Both the position numbers and the translations under genes were made by a program. The notes under the pieces are model-generated. The model was not told the origin of the DNA and did no database searches. It saw only the letters and a list, made by a program, of their open reading frames with translations. Shown piece by piece: positions 42,773 to 52,513 of a DNA stretch of 64,000 bases (position 1 is the first letter of the stretch; each line of letters starts with the position of its first letter). The DNA is from Ruegeria sp. HKCCD8929 (GTDB lineage Bacteria; Pseudomonadota; Alphaproteobacteria; Rhodobacterales; Rhodobacteraceae). The stretch lies in assembly GCF_013031405.1 (NCBI RefSeq), contig NZ_WPZY01000005.1:124001-188000 (forward strand), written 5' to 3'.

Positions 42773-44715
42773 GCCCGGTCCTTCTCTCCGGGGCGCGCCT
42801 TGGGCCGCTGATCGCGTTCCAGCCGTTGCTGCTGCGCCTTGATGCGCTCGCGGTCGCCAGCGGGATAGGCCTCAAGCGGTGGGGTGCCGCCATAGAGCGC
42901 CTGCAACATGACGTCCCGGGCGACCGGCGCGGCAGCCTTGGAGCCGCCGCCACCATGCTCGACCACCACCGAGACCGCGTATTTCGGATTGTCGTAGGGG
43001 GCAAAGCACACGAACAGCGCGTGGTCGCGGCGCTCCCACGGCAGGTCCTCGTTGCGGATCACGCCCGCCGCGCGTTCGGCAGCGGTGATGTTGCGGACCT
43101 GGCTGGTGCCGGTCTTGCCCGCCATACGGTAACCTTCGGCGATGATCCGGCTGCGATAGGCAGTGCCGCGCCGGTCGTTCGAGACCGCATACATCGCCTT
43201 GCGCAACTGCCGCAGGTTGTTCTTGTTGATCGGCAGCTCTTCCCCGGCGCCCGAGGGTTGCTCGATCCCGTTGACCGATTTCACCAGCCGCGGCGAGACC
43301 TCGCGCCCGGTGGCGATCCGCGCCGCCATCACCGCCAGTTGCAACGGCGAGGCCAGCATGAAGCCCTGACCGATCGAGGCATTGGCGGTGTCGCCCACCA
43401 GCCACTCCTCGTCATGTACCCGCAATTTCCAGTCCCGGTTCGGTGCCAGCCCTTCGGCCACGGCGGACATCGGCAGGTCGTGTTTGACCCCCAGCCCGAA
43501 CATCCGCGCCATGTCCGAGATCTTGTCGATCCCCACCTTGAGCGCCTGATCGTAATAGTAGACGTCGCAGCTGCGCTTGAGCGAGTTCAGCAGGTCCACA
43601 TACCCGTGCCCGCCGCGCTTCCAGCAGTGGAAGCGGCGACTGCCCACCTTGAGGAAGCCGGGGCAATAGACGGTTTCTCCGGGTCCGACCGTGCCCGCCT
43701 CAAGCGCGGCCATGGCGGTGATCATCTTGAAGGTCGAGCCAGGTGGATAGGTGCCCTGCACCGTCTTGTTGGCCAGCGGGCGATAATTGTCCTCGGTCAG
43801 CGCGCGGTAGTCGGCGACCGAGATACCGCGCACGAAGAGGTTCGGGTCAAAGCTGGGCGACGAGCAGATCGCCCGCAGATCGCCGGTCTCGCAATCGAGG
43901 ACAACGGCGGCGGCACTTTCTCCGCCAAGGCGGGCCTGTACATATTGTTGCAGGTCTGCGTCCATCGAAAGTTGCAGATCGGCCCCAGCCTGACCTTCCT
44001 GCCGGTCCAACTCGCGCATGATGCGGCCAGTGGCGTTAACCTCGACCCGCTTGGCCCCGGCCTTTCCGCGCAACTCGCCCTCTTGCTTGGCCTCAAGCCC
44101 CACCTTGCCGATCTGGAACCGTGGGATGTGCAGTACAGGTTCGGGGTCGGTCATCTGGCTCAGGTCATAGTCGCTGACCGGGCCGACATAGCCCACCACA
44201 TGGGCAAAATCCTCATACTGGGGATAGACCCGGGTCGAGCCCACCTCGGGCGTGATGCCGGGCAGGGCGGGAGCGTTGACGGCGACCTTCGAGATGTCTT
44301 CCCACGTCACCTGATCGGCCAGCGTCACCGGCAGGAACGGTGCCGAGCGGCGCATCTCGGTTCGGGCGCGCTCCAGTTCTTCCTCGCTGAGCGGGATGAG
44401 CTGCGACAGGTTGGCGATGACCTTCTCCACATCGCCAGCGTCCTCGCGCACGATGACGATACGGTACGAGGGGATGTTGCGCCCGATGATCTGGCCATTG
44501 CGATCGTAGATCTCGCCACGAGTGGGTGGGATCAGGCGAATGTTGATCCGGTTTTCCTCGGCCAGCAGGCGAAACTGATCGGCCTGATCCACCTGCATGT
44601 AACGCATCCGCATCGCCAGCGTGCCGACAAACCCCGCCTGCAACCCGCCCAGCACCAGCGCCCGGCGGCTGAAGCGGCGGTGAATACGCCCGAGTTCCTT
44701 GGGATGGCGTTTCAT
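42769..44715 (-). CDS. mrdA: penicillin-binding protein 2
   Basis: This 648-residue class B transpeptidase cross-links lateral-wall peptidoglycan. After a single membrane anchor near 17-36 comes the dimerisation domain (PPTRGEIYDRNG). The transpeptidase motifs follow: STFK near residue 325 (PPGSTFKM), SCD in LKRSCDVYYYDQ and KTG in AGKTGTSQV. The C-terminus ends in a charged tail rich in K, R and E. It overlaps mreD and rodA by 4 nt on either side. Confidence 0.96.
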   Translation of the reverse strand: MKRHPKELGRIHRRFSRRALVLGGLQAGFVGTLAMRMRYMQVDQADQFRLLAEENRINIRLIPPTRGEIYDRNGQIIGRNIPSYRIVIVREDAGDVEKVIANLSQLIPLSEEELERARTEMRRSAPFLPVTLADQVTWEDISKVAVNAPALPGITPEVGSTRVYPQYEDFAHVVGYVGPVSDYDLSQMTDPEPVLHIPRFQIGKVGLEAKQEGELRGKAGAKRVEVNATGRIMRELDRQEGQAGADLQLSMDADLQQYVQARLGGESAAAVVLDCETGDLRAICSSPSFDPNLFVRGISVADYRALTEDNYRPLANKTVQGTYPPGSTFKMITAMAALEAGTVGPGETVYCPGFLKVGSRRFHCWKRGGHGYVDLLNSLKRSCDVYYYDQALKVGIDKISDMARMFGLGVKHDLPMSAVAEGLAPNRDWKLRVHDEEWLVGDTANASIGQGFMLASPLQLAVMAARIATGREVSPRLVKSVNGIEQPSGAGEELPINKNNLRQLRKAMYAVSNDRRGTAYRSRIIAEGYRMAGKTGTSQVRNITAAERAAGVIRNEDLPWERRDHALFVCFAPYDNPKYAVSVVVEHGGGGSKAAAPVARDVMLQALYGGTPPLEAYPAGDRERIKAQQQRLERDQRPKARPGEKDRA

Positions 44716-45251
44716 GCCCGTCCTCCCAATGCGTCCGCGTCCGAGGGTGCCAGTTTACGCACGCCGCAGATCGTCTGGCTGAGCCACGCCACCAGCGGGT
44801 AGACCGCGATGGTCAGCACCAGCTGGATAACGGCCAGCCAGAGCGGCGCCTGTTCGACGGCGGTGATACCAAGGATCAGCCGGTTCAGCACGGCAATCGC
44901 GACCAGAACGAAACTCACGGTAGCCCATTCGCTCAGAAACCCAACCTCGCGTCCCCCGGCTGAGGTGGGTTTCAGGTAGGCGCGCGCGCCCACGACCAGC
45001 GCCGCCAACAGGCCCGGCGGGCGCTGCAGCAGCAGATCGGCGACCAGCATAACCACTGCCACGCTGAGCGTCGGCACATAGTCCGGGCGCCGCACAACCC
45101 AGGCAAAGGTCAGCGCGATCAGCAGATCCGGCGGGGCCCAGCGGCTGGGCAGGGTGTTCAGCGGCAGCAGGTGGAAGAACAGGATCAGCAACGCCAGCCA
45201 CAGATAGAGCGCCCGCATCATCCATACGCGCGAAAGCGACAGGCTATCCAT
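44712..45251 (-). CDS. mreD: rod shape-determining protein MreD
   Basis: This 179-residue integral membrane protein of the elongasome has about five hydrophobic helices and little sequence conservation. It fits MreD by length, membrane content (LWLALLILFFHLLPLNTLP, PPDLLIALTFAW) and position between mreC and mrdA. It overlaps mreC by 8 nt and mrdA by 4 nt. The identification rests mainly on operon context. Confidence 0.85.
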   Translation of the reverse strand: MDSLSLSRVWMMRALYLWLALLILFFHLLPLNTLPSRWAPPDLLIALTFAWVVRRPDYVPTLSVAVVMLVADLLLQRPPGLLAALVVGARAYLKPTSAGGREVGFLSEWATVSFVLVAIAVLNRLILGITAVEQAPLWLAVIQLVLTIAVYPLVAWLSQTICGVRKLAPSDADALGGRA

Positions 45252-46149
45252 CCGCCGCCTCCTCTTGCCTCTGATTGATCGTCACCGGGCCGTCGGGGGT
45301 GACCAAACTGCCCGGATCGGTGATCGGCGCGGTGCCGTGATGGCGCAGCACGCGCAGGAACTCCAGCCGCTCGTAATCCGCCGACAGCCTGACCCGCAGC
45401 CGCCCGCCCGGGTCCTGTGCCACCTGTCCGATCAGCAGCCCGGCGGGAAACACGCCGCCATCGCCCGAGGTGATCACCCGGTCACCGGGTCGAACCAGTT
45501 CACGGTTTTCCAGAAAATCGATGGCTGGGGCGGCGGTGTTGTCACCAGCCACCAGCGCGGTCTGGCCCGAGGGCTGGATCGTCGCCGGGATGGCGCTGCT
45601 GGCATCGGTCAGCAGGATCACCCGCGAGGTGTTCTGACCCACGCCCGAGATCCGGCCAACGACCCCGATCCCGTCCATCGTTGCCCAGCCATCCACGATC
45701 CCGTCCCGCGCGCCCACGTTCAGCAGCACCGACTGCCGAAAGGGTGAACCACTGTCGGCCATCACCACACCGGTCACATAGGTCAGGCGCGGGTCGAGGC
45801 GCACGTTGTTGAGGTCCAGCAGGCGGGCGTTCTCCTGCTCAAGCTGCAGCGCGGCCTCTTTCCAGGCGCGCATCTGGCGCAGCTCGCTGCGCAGCTCGCG
45901 GTTTTGCTCGCTCAGGCGCTGATAGCTCTGGAAATCGCGGATCAGGTTGACGGTCGCGGTGACCGGAACCATCGCCCAGTCCATCGAGGGCACCACCTTG
46001 TCCACCACCTGCGCGCGGAACCGTTCCACCCTGGGGCTGTCGATCCGCCAGACCAGAAAGATCCCCAGCAGGCACAACAGGACGACCCCCAGAAGCAGAC
46101 GGCGCAGGGGGGCGGTATAATCCTCGCGCTGTGATCGGTCGTTTGCCAC
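45244..46149 (-). CDS. mreC: rod shape-determining protein MreC
   Basis: This 301-residue bitopic protein has one membrane helix near 17-35 (LLLGVVLLCLLGIFLVWRI), a coiled-coil at about 70-105 (QSYQRLSEQNRELRSELRQM) and the beta-rich periplasmic MreC core (VGARDGIVDGWATMDGIGVVGRI, DGGVFPAGLLIGQV). It links the MreB filament to the periplasmic wall synthases. It lies 61 nt after mreB and overlaps mreD by 8 nt. Confidence 0.94.
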   Translation of the reverse strand: MANDRSQREDYTAPLRRLLLGVVLLCLLGIFLVWRIDSPRVERFRAQVVDKVVPSMDWAMVPVTATVNLIRDFQSYQRLSEQNRELRSELRQMRAWKEAALQLEQENARLLDLNNVRLDPRLTYVTGVVMADSGSPFRQSVLLNVGARDGIVDGWATMDGIGVVGRISGVGQNTSRVILLTDASSAIPATIQPSGQTALVAGDNTAAPAIDFLENRELVRPGDRVITSGDGGVFPAGLLIGQVAQDPGGRLRVRLSADYERLEFLRVLRHHGTAPITDPGSLVTPDGPVTINQRQEEAADG

Positions 46150-46210
46150 AGGGCTCCTTCCGGTGCGGTATGCGCCGTTCCTTTGACCCGTGCGCTAAAG
46201 GGTGCGCGCC

Positions 46211-47275
<1,065 letters not shown>

Positions 47276-47415
47276 TCAAGTGTTTTTTCTATTACCCACG
47301 ACTCGACGGGCCTGGGACGGATGACTTATAGGGCGCGAAGCCGTGCGGTTAAAGGCCCGATTCCACGCATGTCAGCGCTAATCCGCCCCATGACGTCAGG
47401 ACAGTAAAAGGCAAC

Positions 47416-48201
47416 ATGCTCTCATATCAACATATTTACCACGCGGGAAATCTGGCGGACGTGCAAAAGCATGCGCTGCTGGCGTGGGTGCTTGCCTATC
47501 TGACGCGCAAGGACAAGCCGCTGAGCTATGTCGAGACCCATGCGGGACGGGGCCTATACCATCTCGACGCCAGCGAGGTGATCAAGACCGGCGAGGCAGC
47601 GGCAGGCATCGGGCGGGCCGAGCGTGAAACATGGTTTGGCTCGGATCACCCGCTGAGCCTCGCCATCGAGCGCACCCGTGCGCAGTATGGCCAGACGGCC
47701 TATCCCGGCTCGCCTCTGATTGCGGCCAACCTGCTGCGCGAGACGGACACGCTGCACTTTGCCGAGTTGCACCCGCAGGAATATGCGGGCCTGACCGACG
47801 CGCTGAAGTCCTACAAGGCCAAGGCGTATCGTAAGGACGGGTTCGAACTGGCGCAGTCACTGCTGCCGCCGAGCCCCCGGCGCGGCATGCTGCTGATCGA
47901 CCCGAGCTATGAGGTAAAAGCCGACTACGACCGCCTGCCGGGGATCGTCGCGCGGCTGCACAGGAAATGGAACGTGGGCGTGATCGCGCTGTGGTATCCG
48001 ATCCTGACCGACGGGCGTCACAAAGGGATGGTCAAGGCGCTGAAACAGCAGCAGCTGTCCAAGGCGCTCTGCCACGAGGTGCAGTTTCCGGCCGCGCGGG
48101 AGGGGCATCGGATGGTGGGCTCGGGCATGTTCATCGTCAACCCGCCTTTTGGCGTCGAGGAGGAAGCCGCCCGGTTGGACGCGTTGTTTGCACGGTTGTA
48201 A
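47416..48201 (+). CDS. rlmJ: 23S rRNA (adenine(2030)-N6)-methyltransferase RlmJ
   Basis: This 261-residue SAM-dependent methyltransferase modifies A2030 of 23S rRNA. It starts MLSYQHIYHAGNLADVQKHALLAWVL, the family hallmark, and continues YVETHAGRGLYHL. The catalytic motif is DPSY here (LLIDPSYEVKADY) where DPPY is common, a mild change. WYPILTDGRHKGM follows. The family also includes the former ComJ annotations. It converges with leuA across an 86-bp region full of hairpins. Confidence 0.92.
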   Translation: MLSYQHIYHAGNLADVQKHALLAWVLAYLTRKDKPLSYVETHAGRGLYHLDASEVIKTGEAAAGIGRAERETWFGSDHPLSLAIERTRAQYGQTAYPGSPLIAANLLRETDTLHFAELHPQEYAGLTDALKSYKAKAYRKDGFELAQSLLPPSPRRGMLLIDPSYEVKADYDRLPGIVARLHRKWNVGVIALWYPILTDGRHKGMVKALKQQQLSKALCHEVQFPAAREGHRMVGSGMFIVNPPFGVEEEAARLDALFARL

Positions 48202-48213
48202 CCGGGCGCGGAA

Positions 48214-48280
48214 GCGGTTTGGAAACCGCCCAAGGCGTTTGCAAAACGCCTTGGGCGCCCCGGTGAGACCGGAGCGCCGG
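48214..48280. terminator. hairpin cluster between convergent rlmJ and leuA
   Basis: There are three structures in a row. GCGGTTT/AAACCGC (48214-48229) is a 7-bp stem. GCCCAAGGCGTTT/AAACGCCTTGGGC (48228-48256) is a perfect 13-bp stem with a 3-nt loop. A third lies near 48256-48280 with GGCGC and GCGCC arms. No T run follows, so a bidirectional terminator or transcript-end stabiliser is likely but not proven. Confidence 0.6.
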
Positions 48281-48287
48281 GGACCTC

Positions 48288-49859
48288 TCAGGTCAGGTCC
48301 TTGTAGCTGATCTCGCGCGCGTCGGCGCCCGGGCCGGCCTTTTCCCGGCGCACGATCAGGCGGTTCAGCGCGTTGATATAGGCCTTGGCTGAGGCGACCA
48401 CGGTGTCGGTGTTGGCTGACTGGCCGGTTGCGATCATGCCGTCCTCTTCCAGCCGTACCGAGACGGTGGCCTGCGCGTCGGTGCCCTCGGTCACCGCGTG
48501 CACCTGATAGAGCTGCAGATGTGCGTCGGTGGGATAGAGCGCGCGGATCGCGCGGAAGGTTGCATCGACCGGCCCGTCTCCGTTCTCGGTGGCGCTGACG
48601 TCCTTGCCGTCGATCTCCATCTCAACCGTCGATTCCGCCGGGCCGCCGGTGCCGCAGACGACCTTCATCGACACCAGTTGCAGATGGTCCTCATCATCGC
48701 CGCCCGAATGCATCAGCGCGATGATGTCGTCGTCGAACACTTCCTTTTTGCGGTCCGCCAACTCCTTGAAGCGGACAAAGATGTCCTTGAGCTGGTTGTC
48801 GCCCACCTCATAGCCGAGATTGTTCAGCTTGTCGCGCAGTGCTGCGCGACCCGAATGCTTACCCAAGGGCAGGGAGGTGCCGGAGAGGCCGATATCCTCG
48901 GGCCGCATGATCTCGAAATTTTCGCGGTTCTTCAGCATCCCGTCCTGGTGGATACCGCTTTCATGGGCAAAGGCGTTCTTGCCGACGATGGCCTTGTTGA
49001 ACTGGACCGGAAAACCCGACACCGTCGCGACCCGTCGCGAGATATGCATGATCCGGGTGGTGTCGACACCAGTGTGCCACGGCATGATGTCGTTGCGGGT
49101 CTTGAGCGCCATCACCACCTCTTCCAGCGCGGTGTTGCCGGCGCGTTCGCCCAGACCGTTGATCGTGCATTCGATCTGGCGCGCACCGCCTGCAACAGCG
49201 GCCAGCGCGTTGGCGGTCGCCATGCCGAGGTCGTTGTGGCAGTGGGTCGCGAAAACCACCTCATCGGCGCCGGGCACGGTTTCGATCAGCCGTTTGATCA
49301 GATCGGCGCTTTCCACCGGAGCGGTGTAGCCCACGGTGTCGGGAATGTTGATCGTGGTCGCCCCCGCCTTGATGGCAATCTCGATCACGCGGCACAGGTA
49401 GTCCCACTCGGTCCGCGTCGCGTCCATCGGCGACCACTGCACGTTTTCGCACAGGTTGCGGGCGTGGCTCACCGTTTCATGGATCTTATCGGCCATCTCG
49501 TCCATGGTCAGGTTCGGAATGGCGCGGTGCAGCGGCGAAGTGCCGATGAAGGTGTGAATGCGGTTCTTCCCCGCGTGCTTCACCGCCTCCCAGCAGCGGT
49601 CGATATCGGCGAGATTGGCGCGCGCCAGACCGCAGATGCGGCTGTTTTTCGAGCGCTGGGCGATCTCGGTTACCGCCTTGAAATCACCCTCGGAGGCGAT
49701 GGGGAACCCGGCCTCGATGATGTCGACGCCCATCTCGTCGAGCAACTCGGCGATCTCGAGCTTTTCGTCATGGGTCATGGTGGCGCCGGGGCTCTGTTCG
49801 CCATCGCGGAGCGTGGTATCGAAGATCAAGACGCGGTCTTGGTCGGTCGCATTGGTCAT
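48288..49859 (-). CDS. leuA: 2-isopropylmalate synthase
   Basis: This 523-residue enzyme catalyses the first committed step of leucine synthesis, joining acetyl-CoA and 2-oxoisovalerate. The N-terminal TIM barrel carries DTTLRDGEQSPGATM, IPDTVGYTAP and THCHNDLGMA, and the C-terminal LeuA regulatory domain (DATFRAIRALYP, VRLEEDGMIATGQ) should give leucine feedback inhibition. A leucine-rich leader peptide and hairpin lie upstream (49910-50022), so expression is probably attenuated by leucine availability. It converges with rlmJ. Confidence 0.96.
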   Translation of the reverse strand: MTNATDQDRVLIFDTTLRDGEQSPGATMTHDEKLEIAELLDEMGVDIIEAGFPIASEGDFKAVTEIAQRSKNSRICGLARANLADIDRCWEAVKHAGKNRIHTFIGTSPLHRAIPNLTMDEMADKIHETVSHARNLCENVQWSPMDATRTEWDYLCRVIEIAIKAGATTINIPDTVGYTAPVESADLIKRLIETVPGADEVVFATHCHNDLGMATANALAAVAGGARQIECTINGLGERAGNTALEEVVMALKTRNDIMPWHTGVDTTRIMHISRRVATVSGFPVQFNKAIVGKNAFAHESGIHQDGMLKNRENFEIMRPEDIGLSGTSLPLGKHSGRAALRDKLNNLGYEVGDNQLKDIFVRFKELADRKKEVFDDDIIALMHSGGDDEDHLQLVSMKVVCGTGGPAESTVEMEIDGKDVSATENGDGPVDATFRAIRALYPTDAHLQLYQVHAVTEGTDAQATVSVRLEEDGMIATGQSANTDTVVASAKAYINALNRLIVRREKAGPGADAREISYKDLT

Positions 49860-49893
49860 GTCGGTGTCTTTCTTGTCTGTCCTAAAGCCATAT

Positions 49894-49945
49894 GGCGCGC
49901 AGGCGTCCTCCTCTGAGCGGGCGCGCCGGATGGCACGCTCAGAGG
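49894..49945 (-). promoter_or_regulatory. candidate leucine attenuator hairpins of leuA
   Basis: In the transcript, CCTCTGAGCG (49945-49936) and CGCTCAGAGG (49919-49910) form a perfect 10-bp stem with a 16-nt loop. The first arm contains the leader peptide stop codon. A competing stem pairs GGCGCGC in the loop (49927-49921) with GCGCGCC downstream (49900-49894), so the two are mutually exclusive or form a pseudoknot. There is no U run after either stem, so the mechanism (transcriptional or translational) is open. Confidence 0.6.
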
Positions 49946-50022
49946 CGGATTAGGATCAGTAGGCCACGCAGCGACGCGCCACGGAGGGCGTCGGCAAAGA
50001 GGATATCTGCGTGGTTGATCAT
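49939..50022 (-). CDS. leuA leader peptide (27 residues, leucine-rich)
   Basis: This short frame opens with ATG at 50022 and stops with TGA at 49939-49941. It encodes 27 residues, of which eight are Leu and four Ile. They are concentrated at the end in GLLILIRL just before the stop, and two of the Leu codons are CTA, rare in such a high-G+C genome. The stop lies in the first arm of a perfect 10-bp hairpin. This is the layout of a classical amino acid leader peptide: ribosome stalling at Leu codons when leucine is scarce would change the RNA fold. A TATAAA (50034-50029) lies 6 nt before the ATG, so the leader mRNA may start very close to the ATG. No Shine-Dalgarno is evident. Confidence 0.72.
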   Translation of the reverse strand: MINHADILFADALRGASLRGLLILIRL

Positions 50023-50165
50023 GGGGATGAGTTTATACAGCCGCGTTCGGGAATGGAAAGAGCGAAATTGCCCGGGATCTAGAACCGGGATTGCGCGCGG
50101 GAATTGCTGTGAAAGAAGAACGGCCTATCATCTGAACGCGGGGCTTGGTCACTGGCTGGATGGGC

Positions 50166-50831
50166 ATGAATAAGGCTTTGGTAATAGGGGCTTCCGGCGG
50201 GATCGGACGGGCCATTGTGGCCGCGCTGCGAGCGCGCGGGGACGCCGTCCGGGAACTGTCGCGCTCGGTCGATGGAATGGACCTGACGGACCCGGCAGCG
50301 GTTGAGCGTGCAATGGAAACAATCGAAGGGCCATTTGATCTGATCGTTGTGGCTACGGGCGCATTGGAGATCAACAGGGCCGAACCGGAAAAGACCATCC
50401 GCGCCGTCGATGCGCGGGCAATGATGGATCAATTTGCGCTGAATGCCGTGGGACCCGCGCTGGTGTTGCGGCGCGTCCATCGGTTGCTGCCGCGCGACCG
50501 GCGGTCCGTGATTGCGGTTCTTTCGGCGCGTGTCGGCTCCATCGGTGACAACCGCCTCGGCGGCTGGGTCAGTTACCGGGCGTCAAAGGCTGCGGTGAAC
50601 CAGATCGTGCGCACCGCATCAATCGAACTGGCGCGCACGCACAGCCAGGCGGTTTGCGTCAGCCTGCACCCCGGGACCGTGGCGACCGAATTCACCCGCA
50701 AATATCTGGGACGGCATCCCGCGGTGACGCCTGAAACCGCCGCGCAAAACCTGCTTGCGGTTATCGACGGGCTAAGCCCCAAGGATAGCGGCGGGTTCTT
50801 CGATTGGGCCGGAAAGTCCGTGCCTTGGTAA
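50166..50831 (+). CDS. short-chain dehydrogenase, CsgA/C-factor-like
   Basis: This 221-residue Rossmann-fold SDR starts MNKALVIGASGGIGRAIVAAL and has the catalytic Tyr and Lys in SYRASKAAVN. The LHPGTVATEFTRKYLG and the final FFDWAGKSVPW resemble the CsgA/C-factor-like SDR subgroup, whose substrates are unknown. I chose the ATG at 50166; an ATG at 50160 and a GTG at 50145 are alternatives, and none has a strong ribosome-binding site. It is divergent from the leuA leader and converges with the MORN gene. Confidence 0.82.
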   Translation: MNKALVIGASGGIGRAIVAALRARGDAVRELSRSVDGMDLTDPAAVERAMETIEGPFDLIVVATGALEINRAEPEKTIRAVDARAMMDQFALNAVGPALVLRRVHRLLPRDRRSVIAVLSARVGSIGDNRLGGWVSYRASKAAVNQIVRTASIELARTHSQAVCVSLHPGTVATEFTRKYLGRHPAVTPETAAQNLLAVIDGLSPKDSGGFFDWAGKSVPW

Positions 50832-50907
50832 ACCGGTGTTTAATGCCGACTGACGAACCTCCGCGCTATGGCGTTGTGATAGACAACCCGGGCTTGACCG
50901 TTCCGCT

Positions 50908-52356
50908 TCAACCGTCCGACGGCACGGGTTCCGGGGGCTCATCCACCGCGGCAGGCGCTGTGTCACCCTTGGTCAGCGCGCCCTTGTCCCAGACGCCTTT
51001 TTCCTCTTGCCCGGTGGCGTAGCGCATGGTGCCTTCACCCTGCCGTTTGCCATCTAGGAAATTGCCCTCATAGACATCGCCATTGGCATAGGTCGCAGTA
51101 CCGTAGCCGCTGATCTTGCCTTCGTTCCATTCACCTGAGTATTTGAACCCGTCGGCCATCACGATCTCGCCCTGACCCTGCCGTTGGCCGCCCACGAATT
51201 GCCCCGTATAGACCGAGCCATCGGGATAGGTCGCCTTGCCCTGTCCCTGCCGCACGCCATCCTGCCACTCCCCATCATAGCGATAGCCGTTGGCATAGGT
51301 CATCACGCCCTTGCCGTGGTTGCGAGCATTCTTGAACTGGCCCTTGTAGACGATGCCGTTGGGATAGGTTGAGGTGCCTTCGCCCTCGATCACGCCGGCC
51401 ACCCAGTCGCCCTCATAGGTCGAGCCGTCGGGATAGGTGATCTTGCCCTTGCCGTCGGCCAGATCGCTGCGCAGGTCGCCCACATAGATCGACCCGTCGG
51501 GATAGGTGACCTCGCCCAGCCCGTCGATCTGGCCCGACACCCAGTCGCCGGTATAGAGGTAACCGTCGGTGCCGATGAAGGTGCCCTTGCCGTGGCGACG
51601 ATCGTCCGAGAACGCGCCTTCGTACACATCGCCATTCGCATAGGTCACCTTGCCCATGCCCTCGCGCCGTCCGGCCACCAGTTCACCCTCGTAGACGTCG
51701 CCGTTGGCCTGGGTCAGCCGTCCGACCCCGTTGATCTGGCCATCGGCCCAGGTGCCCACATAGGCCAGCCCGTCCGGCAGGGTCAACGAGCCCTCGCCGT
51801 GGCGCTGCCCGGCCAGGATCTCGCCTTCGTAGATTGCGCCGTCGGGATAGGTGATCTTGCCCTTGCCCTCTTTCTGACCATCCACCCAGTCGCCGTCGTA
51901 GACGTAGCCGCCGGGGCTCTGCATCACGCCCTTGCCGTGGTGCTGGGCGTTGCTGAAGCCGCCCTCGTACCGCACGCCATTGGCATAGACGGCGATGCCG
52001 GTGCCGTTGATGACCCCGCCGGACCATTCGCCCTCGTAAGTGCCGCCATCGGCAAAGGTGATCTTGCCGACGCCCTCGGGCTTGCCTTTGACAAACTCGC
52101 CCTCATAGACCGAGCCGTTGGGGAAACGGGCCACGCCGCGCCCACGGATCTCTCCTTCGACCCATTCGCCGGTGTACTCGTAGCCATTGGGCAGCCGATA
52201 GGTGCCGGTGCCATGCTGCAACCCGCCGCGAAAGGTACCCTCGTATATGCCGCCAATCTCATCCTCGGTGGTCAGGATCTGCCCTTCTTGCGCAAAGGCG
52301 GGTCCTGCAGTCGTCACCAAGGCTGCAACCGTGATCGTTCTATGGATCGTTTTCAT
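50908..52356 (-). CDS. exported MORN-repeat protein (18 repeats)
   Basis: This 482-residue protein has a signal peptide at about 1-22 (MKTIHRTITVAALVTTAGPAFA) followed by 18 tandem 23-residue MORN repeats (VYEGEFVKGKPEGVGKITF type) and a nineteenth degenerate one (EEKGVWDKG). The C-terminal tail is Pro/Glu-rich. The repeats have a higher-order pattern: those with HGKG or HGTG and a final GY occur at positions 1, 5, 10 and 14. MORN domains form flat beta-sheets and bind lipids or proteins in eukaryotes; the role in the bacterial envelope is unknown. GGGG precedes the ATG at 52356. It is divergent from nadE. Confidence 0.9.
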   Translation of the reverse strand: MKTIHRTITVAALVTTAGPAFAQEGQILTTEDEIGGIYEGTFRGGLQHGTGTYRLPNGYEYTGEWVEGEIRGRGVARFPNGSVYEGEFVKGKPEGVGKITFADGGTYEGEWSGGVINGTGIAVYANGVRYEGGFSNAQHHGKGVMQSPGGYVYDGDWVDGQKEGKGKITYPDGAIYEGEILAGQRHGEGSLTLPDGLAYVGTWADGQINGVGRLTQANGDVYEGELVAGRREGMGKVTYANGDVYEGAFSDDRRHGKGTFIGTDGYLYTGDWVSGQIDGLGEVTYPDGSIYVGDLRSDLADGKGKITYPDGSTYEGDWVAGVIEGEGTSTYPNGIVYKGQFKNARNHGKGVMTYANGYRYDGEWQDGVRQGQGKATYPDGSVYTGQFVGGQRQGQGEIVMADGFKYSGEWNEGKISGYGTATYANGDVYEGNFLDGKRQGEGTMRYATGQEEKGVWDKGALTKGDTAPAAVDEPPEPVPSDG

Positions 52357-52513
52357 GGCTGCCCCTGTCTGCTCTGTTTCAATCACTACTCTGCTCGGCA
52401 GCACAAAATTAGGCCACCGCCGGGGGCGGAGCAACGTCTTTTGCCGCATTTATCTTTTCCTCGGGGCGTGATCTGGTAAATGGCTTGAGGACTGACGAGG
52501 GCAAGAGGGCAAA

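Noticed and set aside
42826-44802. 658-codon plus-strand frame opposite mrdA
   Set aside because: It is antisense to an intact PBP2 gene with all catalytic motifs; the composition is that of a shadow.
50908-52356. CRISPR or DNA-level tandem repeat
   Set aside because: The roughly 69-bp periodicity is explained by the 23-residue MORN repeats of a coding region; there are no spacers or identical DNA repeats.
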